From the NCBI GenBank assembly GCA_001970855.1, contig LSSN01005827.1, positions 1-16,634 on the forward strand: a DNA stretch of 16,634 nt. The letters run 5' to 3'. A program made the position numbers and the translations under genes. Of the stretch, positions 9,069 through 16,634 are shown piece after piece. The notes beneath the pieces are model-generated. The model had not been told where the DNA came from, did not search any database, and worked only from the letters and a program-made list of their open reading frames with translations. Positions within the stretch are counted from its first letter, which is position 1. Each line of letters starts with the position of its first letter. The stretch is from Smittium culicis. Taxonomy: Eukaryota > Kickxellomycota > Harpellomycetes > Harpellales > Legeriomycetaceae.

Positions 9069-12000
9069 ATGGGGCTTGTTGCTCACGCCAGCAATTCATA
9101 TTATCATGATTCTAATCTAGATAAAAATAATGATTCTTTATCTTCAAAAACAACTCCTGTCCATAAATCTTTTTCCCCTGAAACTAATTTTAATAACCAA
9201 CCCATCTCAATGAAGGTAAAAGTTGCCGTTAGAGTTAGGCCAACTATTACTCGAGATAATATAGCTAATGTAAAACAAAGTAAAAAAAACGAAGACGCCC
9301 TAGCCATAAACTCAAAAGACTCCGAAATTCGAATTCTTGGCGCCCATGGCTCAGTTGGTGGTGTCCCAAGAGTTTTCAAATACGATTACGTCTTTGATGT
9401 TGACAGCTCACAACAACAAATTTATACCGATTCTGTACACCCCTTAGTTGAAAAATTTTATGAAGGCTTCAATGTTACCGTTTTTGCTTATGGTCAAACT
9501 GGCTCAGGAAAATCTTACACTATGGGAACCAAAGGTGAGCCAAATCAAATGGGTATTGTTGGCTTCTCTTTACAGGAAATTTTTAATAGAATAAACTCTC
9601 CTCACCTCAATTCTAATATCAAAAGAGAGTTCAAAGCTTCTTACATAGAGATTTACAACGAAGATTTAATCGATCTAATCGCTGAAACACATACCTCTTA
9701 TGGCCGCCCTCCTGTCCAAATCCGTGAAGACTCTAATGGAAGAATAATTTGGAGCGGCGCCGTAGAACAAAAAATTAATTCCGCTGAAGAAGCCATGGAT
9801 CTATTATTATACGGCTCGATGGTTAGGCAGACTGGTGAAACTAAAATGAACAACCAATCCTCAAGATCTCATGCCATTTTTATGATCGTTCAAACTCAAA
9901 CTGAAGTCAGACATGGCGTAGAAATGCAATCTGTTTCAAAGTTTAATTTTGTTGATTTGGCTGGCTCGGAAAGACTTAAAAAAACTAAAGCTGTAGGTGG
10001 ACGCGCAAAAGAAGGTATATCTATAAACTCCGGCCTATTAGCCTTAGGAAATGTAATTTCTGCTTTAGCTGAAGTCTCTGAAAAAAACCAAAATTCTGTT
10101 AACCACAATTTCGTTCCTTACCGTAACTCTAAACTAACTAGGCTTTTACAAGATTCCCTAGGTGGTACTGCATTTACTATAATGATTGCTTGTGTATCCA
10201 TGAGCAAAATGGACGTCTTAGAAACTCTTAATACCCTTAAATATGCTTCTAGAGCTGGTTCAATTAAAAATACTGGTTCCAATAACTGGGAATCTCTTGA
10301 TTCATCCCTCCTTTTACAAATTGCAGAGCTAAAAGGTCAAGTTAGCCAACTCAAGGATTTGCTCAAGCTAAAAGAACTTGAAAATGATAAAAGAGAAAAC
10401 AGTAATCAGCCAAAATTGAATAATGACCTACAAGTAGCTAAATTATCTGAAATGGAGAACCTAGTTAAACATTTACAAAATAATCTAAAATCAACAAATA
10501 TTGCTTATTCCGACTTAAAAAATAAATATACCGAGCTTAACACCAAACTCGATGAACAAAGCTTGCATCAAGACAGTCCTGGAATTAATTTTGTTAAACA
10601 CCTCGGAAATAACACCGATAACAATAAATTTAATAGCGATTTTGATTCTGACCACTTTGATAACTCTGCTGACTCCTCTAATATATTGTACTCAAAACGA
10701 ACATCTCATATAGGCTATGAAATATCCCCAAATGGTGACAATCAGTATAATAACTCTTCTCTGTCAAAAAATATCAGTGATAATAGTATCATTATCGACC
10801 AAAAAGAATTAGAACCCTTCAGTACTATCTCAAGTGAAAGACGTCTTTATTTAAGTTCAAAACTAAACAATATTAAAAAGTCTATAGTTATCAAACCAAA
10901 ACGATCACTCTCTCATAGACATAAAACTGATAGAAAAAATTCAGACTTTGATCATAACTCTGATATTAGTGATGAAGACTCATATATTTCTTCGGAAAAC
11001 AACAGCGATTACGAAGACTTTGAAAGCTCAGACTTAAATGACTTAATAACAGAGTACCAGGGTATTATCGATAGCTTAGAATCCGAGTTATTCGAAATTA
11101 GAAAGCAATCACTCCTAAAAGATAGCCAATTATCTATCCAAAATACAAAACTAAATTTCGCTGACCAGCTTAGTAGATCTCAATCGGCTCAGCTCTCAGC
11201 TTTACGTGCCCAATTTAATCAAATTAAAGAGATCTCACAGAATGAACAAGATAGAAGAATGTACGTAGAAACTCTTCTCGAATCATTTTCTAACAAAGAT
11301 GGTAATATATCACCATCAGATCAGCTTAAAAATAATGGTAGCTCTCAAGATAACGACTCTACTGAAATGAATTTGGTCATGGAAATAGAAAGACTTAAAC
11401 ATGAACATAACATTCAAATCCAAAATTTAAATGCCCGCCATGAGCAAGATATCTATGATCTTGAAACTGAACATGAAGAAAATCTCATGACCCTTGAACA
11501 AAACTTTCACGAAGAAAATGAAGTTTTAAAGTCCAAAATATCTTCGCTTACTAACTTCGTTAGCAATCATACTCCTGAAAATCAAAACAAAGAACTTTTG
11601 AAGAAGCTATCTGATTCTACAAAATTAAATGAAAACATATCTAATTACAAATCCAACGATATCGATGATCATGATATGTTTGATACTATTAGCCAAGACC
11701 CTGATTGCCTTGGTTGCGAATCTGCAAAGGAAAAATTGGAGAAAATATCTAGACAACGCGACGACTTGATCAATATAATTGAAAGCTCTGAAAAGGAAAA
11801 AATAAATGCCCAAAATGATAGAAAGCACCTCCAACTTCTCTTAAATTACGCACAAAATGAAGTTATTGAAAGAACAGGTGCTTTCAAGCAGCTTCAGATT
11901 GTCGCATATAACGCACAGATTTCTAGAAATGGGCCAATTCCTTTCTCCCAAAGAACTAATAAATTTTCGATTGACGACATGGCTTTAAATGATTATGACA

Positions 12001-14534
12001 ATTATAAAAATAAGGTTGAAAAGATTAGCCAGATGCTGCCTGAAGAGAAAAAACATATGTTGACAAGAGAAAGCTTTGGCATTTCAAACAGTTACCAAAA
12101 TGCAATACACAACCAAGACTTACAGTCTTTCCGCAACAACAGCTCGAATAATAACAATTTTTCAGCTTTTACAAATTTCAAAGATCACCTGTTACCCAAC
12201 AGTTCGTTATCTAAGAACATGGCTAGAACTAACTTAAAAGTTCCTAATTTCAGAAAGACCTCTACCAAGAGCTTGAATTATCGCGACTCAACGGATAGAG
12301 ACTACATGATAAACTCGGTTGTTTCACCGCTTGGAATATTTGATGATGGTATTCCATACGAAATTCGATCTCCAGACTCTAAATCCATTCCCAGAGTTGA
12401 CATCGACCCTAATAATAACCGCATTTCCTTGCACGCATGGCTTGATTCTGAAACTCCTCTTAATTCGCCGCTAGGAACTGTTGGCTTTAGTTGTCAAGGT
12501 ACTAGCGACTATAATATTAGATATTCTCATGACAGCAACACAATGGTCGGAAGTAATAGCTATATCAGCAGCCTTAATAGTCTAGGCTTAAATGGGTCTA
12601 CAAGCTCGCTACATAGCTTATTATCTGAACAATCTAGAATGCTGAGAGAAAAAGTAGCCTTTGCAAGAATAGACGCCTTAGACCCTGGTCCATACCCAGC
12701 ATCACTGTCTAAGCTGGATTATTCCTCGCTGGATAATGAAGCAATTAAAAAGGTCCATTTAGAGTTGTACAGCAAAATTGAAACCTTAAATCAACATAAA
12801 AGCACTTTGATGTCTATAAACGAACTCCTGCTAAGGACATTTGAATCTTTTGAAGCCCAATCGGCAATTTTTTCTACTCCACAAAAGGTATCAATTAGCC
12901 CCACAGAGCAAAGAAACCCGGAGTTTGTTTCTGATGCCAATAACACTAGCAATACCAATGATAAAAACAAGAAATTCATTACACCAACTAAAAACTTTTC
13001 TGACAACATTGGTAAGCACAATATGCTTAATGATGTAAAAGCTGGTATTTTTAATCATAATACTGATAACTTTAATGAGCACGAATCCAACATGATTAAC
13101 TCGACCAGCAGAAAGAACTCGTACAATTCTTCAGATATCGCCTTTATTGGTAAATTAGAGAGTGGAACAAATTCTAGTACAATTCAAAATGGGGGTTCAA
13201 ATATAAATACTGCAATTTCTGAAGACAAATATAAAGAGTTGCTAAATGAAAAAGCAAATTTAGAGCTAAGAATTTCAAATTTACAAGGTATTATTAGCGA
13301 TCAGGAGGCTAAACTGAAGCTACACGAACACCTCGGAGCTAATTTATCTTCTAGCCCCAACGAAAATGAATATTCTGGCAGTTCTAATGATGATGGTTTC
13401 GGCACTGATATTTACTCCAAATTGACTAGCAAAGGTCCTTTTGATACCTCACGGAGCGTCGATAAATATAAAGATACTAGCCAACTCGATCATGAAAGCC
13501 ATTGGCCTATTTCCAACAAACCAGAGAATTCACAATCTTTAGGTAAAAATAAATCTAATTCAAATTTAATTTCTAGTGGAAATAGCAATGAAAATCCGTT
13601 AAATGGAAAACTTAATAGCGGTAAACTAAATTCGTCAGAAAAAGATTCCATTTCTATGAACATGACTAAAATTTCAATTGAAGGTATGGACATGGGCTCT
13701 GAGCTTGTCCATGGTCAGAGCATATTAAAAGGCGTTTTTGCATCTGGCGAAGCAGTTAACTCATCAAATGTATCTGATTTGTATATCAATATGTATAACA
13801 GCTCAGGCGATCTTAATAAAGAGCATTCAAACTTTGACATTGGTATAGATTCAATTAAAACCGAGAACAACAACGCCACCAAAAACGGAAATAACGATGT
13901 CAATAACGATTCAACAGAGTTAAATATTTCAGAATTCAAATCTATGAATTATATAGAGGCTAGTAGTAACTTGTCAGAGGGTGATAAAAAACTGAGTAAA
14001 TCCTCTAGCCAGTTTGGTAAAAATAGTAGCACATTGGACGGTTTAACCGATGAAATTAAAGAGGGAAACTACAGCTTTGGTGAAGATGAAGTTTTATCAA
14101 ACAAGATCCAGGAAAGTTTGAAACTGTCAATAAGTTTGAAGAAGGAACTAGATATAGTTTCTGAAAATTTAACCAGATGCGAAGAAAACCTCCAAAATAA
14201 AAAAGAGCGTATCGGCGAGCTAGAAGAAGAATTATCAGCACATAAAGCATTAATCAATGCACTTGAAGAGAGTCTAGGAATATTCGAAAGCCAAATATCG
14301 GAGATTACTGAAGACAAGAACAGATACTCAAACGAGCTTATGAGAACAAAAAGCGAGACTAAGATGCTCAATGATAAAGTATCTAGATTATCGTTCCAAC
14401 TTGCAGAAGCTATCAAAAACGCTGAAGTCGAAGCGAAAGACCGCGATATTTGGAAATCTAGGTTTAAAGACCTGCAAGCAGAGAATGAAGCTATGTCCAA
14501 ACAAAAGAAAAAAAGCGCATTCCTTTGCTTCTAA
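9069..14534 (+). CDS. Kinesin-4 family motor protein (KIF4/KIF21-like), 1821 aa
   Basis: A plus-end microtubule motor by family. The motor domain occupies about residues 48-402. It has the VAVRVRP strand (52-58), P-loop GQTGSGKSYT (142-151), switch I NNQSSRSH (261-268), switch II DLAGSE (296-301), the kinesin-4 style helix INSGLLALGNVISAL (319-333), VPYRNSKLTRLLQDSLGG (349-366) and neck YASRAGSIKN (392-401). All nucleotide-binding motifs are intact, so an active ATPase is expected. Predicted coiled coils lie near 413-497, 655-735, 765-830, 884-935, 1217-1267, 1385-1423 and 1674-1812; linkers between them are Ser/Asn-rich and probably disordered. No WD40 repeats (as in KIF21) or cysteine-rich domain (as in KIF4) are visible. 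The start is supported by an in-frame TAA at 9048-9050 and the context CACAATGG. The gene has no introns. Cargo and exact role (chromosome arm, spindle midzone or cortical microtubule control) cannot be told from sequence. Confidence 0.95.
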   Translation: MGLVAHASNSYYHDSNLDKNNDSLSSKTTPVHKSFSPETNFNNQPISMKVKVAVRVRPTITRDNIANVKQSKKNEDALAINSKDSEIRILGAHGSVGGVPRVFKYDYVFDVDSSQQQIYTDSVHPLVEKFYEGFNVTVFAYGQTGSGKSYTMGTKGEPNQMGIVGFSLQEIFNRINSPHLNSNIKREFKASYIEIYNEDLIDLIAETHTSYGRPPVQIREDSNGRIIWSGAVEQKINSAEEAMDLLLYGSMVRQTGETKMNNQSSRSHAIFMIVQTQTEVRHGVEMQSVSKFNFVDLAGSERLKKTKAVGGRAKEGISINSGLLALGNVISALAEVSEKNQNSVNHNFVPYRNSKLTRLLQDSLGGTAFTIMIACVSMSKMDVLETLNTLKYASRAGSIKNTGSNNWESLDSSLLLQIAELKGQVSQLKDLLKLKELENDKRENSNQPKLNNDLQVAKLSEMENLVKHLQNNLKSTNIAYSDLKNKYTELNTKLDEQSLHQDSPGINFVKHLGNNTDNNKFNSDFDSDHFDNSADSSNILYSKRTSHIGYEISPNGDNQYNNSSLSKNISDNSIIIDQKELEPFSTISSERRLYLSSKLNNIKKSIVIKPKRSLSHRHKTDRKNSDFDHNSDISDEDSYISSENNSDYEDFESSDLNDLITEYQGIIDSLESELFEIRKQSLLKDSQLSIQNTKLNFADQLSRSQSAQLSALRAQFNQIKEISQNEQDRRMYVETLLESFSNKDGNISPSDQLKNNGSSQDNDSTEMNLVMEIERLKHEHNIQIQNLNARHEQDIYDLETEHEENLMTLEQNFHEENEVLKSKISSLTNFVSNHTPENQNKELLKKLSDSTKLNENISNYKSNDIDDHDMFDTISQDPDCLGCESAKEKLEKISRQRDDLINIIESSEKEKINAQNDRKHLQLLLNYAQNEVIERTGAFKQLQIVAYNAQISRNGPIPFSQRTNKFSIDDMALNDYDNYKNKVEKISQMLPEEKKHMLTRESFGISNSYQNAIHNQDLQSFRNNSSNNNNFSAFTNFKDHLLPNSSLSKNMARTNLKVPNFRKTSTKSLNYRDSTDRDYMINSVVSPLGIFDDGIPYEIRSPDSKSIPRVDIDPNNNRISLHAWLDSETPLNSPLGTVGFSCQGTSDYNIRYSHDSNTMVGSNSYISSLNSLGLNGSTSSLHSLLSEQSRMLREKVAFARIDALDPGPYPASLSKLDYSSLDNEAIKKVHLELYSKIETLNQHKSTLMSINELLLRTFESFEAQSAIFSTPQKVSISPTEQRNPEFVSDANNTSNTNDKNKKFITPTKNFSDNIGKHNMLNDVKAGIFNHNTDNFNEHESNMINSTSRKNSYNSSDIAFIGKLESGTNSSTIQNGGSNINTAISEDKYKELLNEKANLELRISNLQGIISDQEAKLKLHEHLGANLSSSPNENEYSGSSNDDGFGTDIYSKLTSKGPFDTSRSVDKYKDTSQLDHESHWPISNKPENSQSLGKNKSNSNLISSGNSNENPLNGKLNSGKLNSSEKDSISMNMTKISIEGMDMGSELVHGQSILKGVFASGEAVNSSNVSDLYINMYNSSGDLNKEHSNFDIGIDSIKTENNNATKNGNNDVNNDSTELNISEFKSMNYIEASSNLSEGDKKLSKSSSQFGKNSSTLDGLTDEIKEGNYSFGEDEVLSNKIQESLKLSISLKKELDIVSENLTRCEENLQNKKERIGELEEELSAHKALINALEESLGIFESQISEITEDKNRYSNELMRTKSETKMLNDKVSRLSFQLAEAIKNAEVEAKDRDIWKSRFKDLQAENEAMSKQKKKSAFLCF

Positions 14535-14657
14535 ATTATGCAATACATTTTTATTTTCCAGCTACTCCTTATTTATTTCTTGATTTATAGACTTTCAATC
14601 CCGCCCATAAGTAATTTTATGATTTTTTTACCGCATTTAGTTTAATTTACATAATCT

Positions 14658-14663
14658 AATAAA
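14658..14663 (+). terminator. Candidate poly(A) signal AATAAA
   Basis: AATAAA lies 124 nt after the kinesin stop codon, followed at once by a long A tract and T tract. This is a plausible position for a 3' end signal. AT-rich DNA makes AATAAA common, so use cannot be proved. Confidence 0.35.
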
Positions 14664-14664
14664 A

Positions 14665-14686
14665 AACAAAAAAAAATTTTTTTGTT
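14665..14686. repeat. A/T palindrome after the kinesin gene
   Basis: AACAAAAAAA and TTTTTTTGTT form a 10-bp inverted repeat with a 2-bp spacer, immediately after the AATAAA motif. It is mostly an A tract meeting a T tract. It may aid 3' end formation or nucleosome exclusion, or may be compositional chance. Confidence 0.4.
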
Positions 14687-15810
14687 ATAATTTCATCATC
14701 TTGAAAAAAGTTGTTGTTTGACTAGAATGATAATGTAATTTTTCATCTAGCCCATTATATCTAAAAAAATTTACAGTGCTAATACTCCAGAATTCAAACA
14801 AAAATAACCATTGATTTTTGAACAGCTTATAAAGTTTTACGATGTTGCCCTCTTTATAATACACGAGTTTATTTCGTTAGTCAATTCTTATGAGTTTTTT
14901 TTATTATTGTTTTTTTTTGAACTTGGAAATTATCGTTAACCTTGTCATCATACAGTACTAATTTTTTATTTTTTTTTGCCATTGTTATTTTTATTTTCTG
15001 CATCTGAGCTAAGATTAAATCACACAAATTATTTATTTTTTTGACCTTTAAAATTATAATTTTTTTTTACCTTGAATTCAATCTAAATATTTAATAAAAA
15101 TCCAATCTATATAAATAATTATATTATGGTCAATTTAATAAACATCTTAAATGTAAATTATACACTCAATGAATTTTCTCTAAAAAAGTCTTATAGGATT
15201 TATTTTATAAAATCAAATTTATTATACTTTTAAAGTAAAAACCAAAATAAATACTAAGAATTGAATGTAAATAACCCCCCTCCCCCGCCCCAATCCAACC
15301 GCATAAATAATGATTAAAAAAGTCCTATTTATAATACATTTAAAAAGCTTTATGTAATTTTGATAAATTATTTTTTCATTTAAATTAAGTAAAAGTGCAT
15401 TTATAGCTAAAAATTGATGTTGCTAATCTTGGCTTTATGCATTTTTTATGTTATATACTAAAGAAATAGATTCGAAGGAAATCTTAGGGAGTTTACTCAG
15501 TTTATAGATTATTACCAATTTCTAATAGGTACGAAGCTAATAGAATAACACAGGAATTTATTTTTGTTGGGATATCAACTTTTTTATGCCTTAGGCAAAA
15601 TTTTTTATTTTTTTGCATACATTACCGTATAGTTTCTAATGTATTTATCGTACCAACAAAATTCTAGTTTAAAAAATCAGTTTACACATTTATTTATATA
15701 TATTTTTAATCTTAATTGAATATAAAATCAAATTTAACTTTTGATACAAAAAATAGCTACAAGTAGTTCCTAGAAAGGCATAAAAAAACTAATATTCTAA
15801 CAGTGATAAA
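14687..15810. other. AT-rich downstream intergenic region
   Basis: No ORF or RNA gene can be supported. The region is marked by many T runs of 7-10 bases between 14880 and 15070 and by the isolated C-rich tract at 15275-15300. No neighbour gene is reached. Confidence 0.55.
15275..15300 (-). other. Potential G-quadruplex (C-rich tract on + strand)
   Basis: The plus strand has C runs of 6, 5 and 4 separated by single bases (15275-15291), then two CC pairs within 9 bases. The minus strand therefore has G runs of 4, 5 and 6 plus GG pairs, enough for a two-tetrad quadruplex and close to a three-tetrad one. It is the most C-rich site in the window, amid DNA of very low GC. Confidence 0.6.
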
Positions 15811-16140
15811 TCCCTCTGGTGGTCCACTGGCAGCGTATCTAAACGGAAATGGGATGAATGTGCGAACCGAAAGATCCACCCAGGCATTGAATCAAGTAAA
15901 TTATTAATAGTTCACATAATCATATCAAACAACCAATAATAAAACCCGCGCTTCTTGTATGAAAAATTTTAAGAAGCGGATATTTTGATACTGGCCATTT
16001 CATTTGCTAGTATTTAATAGAAAAATATATGGCTGAGCCAGGTAGATTATTCGACATTATTTTTTAACTGCAAAAATAAATAAACCTTGGCCCAATGCCT
16101 GCAAGGTATCGGAAGACCTCGAGGTTCAGAGGGGAATCAG
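15811..16140. other. GC-elevated hairpin-rich island, possible ncRNA or old repeat
   Basis: Two GC-richer blocks (15811-15894 and 16084-16140) flank an AT-rich centre with strong small hairpins. These are CGCTTCTT/AAGAAGCG (15949-15956 with 15971-15978), ATACTGGC/GCTAGTAT with one G-U pair (15988-15995 with 16006-16013), TGGC/GCCA (16030-16033 with 16037-16040) and ACCTTG/CAAGGT (16084-16089 with 16102-16107). A further palindrome ACCTCGAGGT lies at 16116-16125. The blocks also share an inverted repeat around CAATGCCTG. I could not match it to U snRNAs, RNase P or MRP, SRP RNA, 5S or tRNA. Strand, ends and identity are unknown. Confidence 0.3.
15880..16102. repeat. Imperfect 17-bp inverted repeat
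   Basis: The reverse complement of 15880-15896 is CTTGATTCAATGCCTGG, and 16086-16102 reads CTTGGCCCAATGCCTGC. They match at 13 of 17 positions, including nine consecutive bases. These could be arms of a long-range RNA stem or ends of a small degenerate element. No target-site duplication is evident outside them. Confidence 0.45.
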
Positions 16141-16634
16141 TTGAAAATTTATTTTACTATATTTAAAAATTTTTATTAAGTGTTTTTTACATTATCAATA
16201 AATCACCTGGTTAAAAAAAAAAAAACAAAAATAAATAATGAAAGATTTCATAAAAAAAAATTTAATATAAGTTCCGATCTTTGATATAATCTCTCATATA
16301 TAGGCTGTACTAGATTTAATATCAAATAATAATTAAATTCTAGAATGATAGTGCGGAGTTCGATGATATACTTTCTATCTTTATCCTTTCCAGGACCAAC
16401 ACTTTTTGACTTAATTAATAAAAAGTCAGAAGTTTTCATTTAAGAATAATTATTTATATGATATGCTATAATTTGTATTGAATAAAAACTTGCATTCCCA
16501 GATATATTTACTTTATCAAAATTATGTTGGCTAGTTTTGATAATTCAAAAAATGCCAACAGCAAATGAGAGGGATAATTAAAAAAATTTTTTTATTCACA
16601 ATAACTTGTGCACAGTGGGCTGTGAACCAATGAA
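16141..16634. other. AT-rich sequence at the window end
   Basis: No gene is supported. A 63-residue minus-strand frame (16248-16439) has no recognised motif and fits chance. A small palindrome ATGAAAGATTTCAT lies at 16239-16252, next to A runs. The last 30 bases are somewhat GC-richer and may lead into a feature beyond the window. Confidence 0.5.

Noticed and set aside
9072..9092. N-myristoylation of MGLVAHAS
   Set aside because: Gly follows Met, but position 6 is His rather than a small residue (S/T/A/G/C/N), so the usual consensus fails.
9104..9379. 91-residue minus-strand ORF over the kinesin N-terminus
   Set aside because: Antisense shadow of the motor-coding sequence, with no independent support.
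12841..13038. Second plus-strand frame within the kinesin
   Set aside because: It overlaps the real reading frame in another phase, has no motif, and low-complexity Asn/Ser coding produces such frames readily.
14069..14500. 143-residue minus-strand ORF inside the kinesin gene
   Set aside because: It is antisense to the conserved-looking C-terminal coiled coil of the kinesin. Its Ser/Leu/Phe-rich composition is the mirror of Lys/Glu/Asn/Ser codons. No motif is present.
14523..14534. C-terminal CAAX prenylation box
   Set aside because: The Cys is second from the end, not fourth, so farnesyl or type I geranylgeranyl transfer is not expected.
15811..15840. tRNA-Glu-like beginning TCCCTCTGGTGGTC
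   Set aside because: There is no anticodon arm, no B box and no complementary acceptor 3' half at tRNA spacing.
16028..16048. RNase P RNA conserved region V-like ATGGCTGAG
   Set aside because: The other conserved regions are not found in the right order or spacing; the match is too short.
16086..16110. U6 snRNA-like string TGGCCC...GCAAGG
   Set aside because: The upstream ACAGAGA box and the rest of the U6 sequence are missing; the similarity is limited to a few bases.

Overview
The window reads as AT-rich nuclear DNA from a eukaryote, most plausibly a fungus. It holds one certain gene, a very long intronless reading frame for a kinesin motor protein (9069-14534, + strand), set in non-coding DNA that is about three-quarters or more A+T by eye. 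The standard genetic code works, the motor domain is of the kinesin-4 type, the tail is rich in Asn and Ser, and the 5' leader is pyrimidine-rich. Together these suggest an AT-rich early-diverging fungus; gut-dwelling Harpellales such as Smittium would fit. That placement is inference, and no marker gene is present to settle it.

Layout. Positions 1-6394 are a gene-poor AT-rich stretch. They contain a weak 92-codon ORF (3437-3715), a small GC-rich hairpin with a tRNA-like flavour (about 1737-1765) and simple repeats. Positions 6395-6785 hold the clearest mobile-element signal: two adjacent units of about 195 bp, bounded by TTAA and CCC...GGG termini and sharing the central TTAA, as expected of piggyBac-like MITEs. 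Positions 6786 to about 8480 are unannotated intergenic DNA with a near-perfect dyad (8046-8063). Positions 8480-9068 are a T/C-rich upstream region with a TATA-like box (8598-8606), one possible 31-codon upstream ORF (8723-8818), otherwise no ATG, and a good start context at 9069.

The kinesin (1821 residues) has a complete N-terminal motor with P-loop, switch I, switch II and neck, then several predicted coiled coils separated by long disordered Ser/Asn-rich linkers. It ends in a polybasic, Cys-containing tip. Downstream are a candidate poly(A) signal (14658-14663) and more AT-rich DNA, which contains an isolated C-rich tract able to form a G-quadruplex on the minus strand (15275-15300). A GC-elevated island with several hairpins (about 15811-16140) could be a structured RNA or a degraded repeat.

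With only one confident gene there is no operon or pathway to describe. No defence system, CRISPR array, rRNA or intact tRNA was found.
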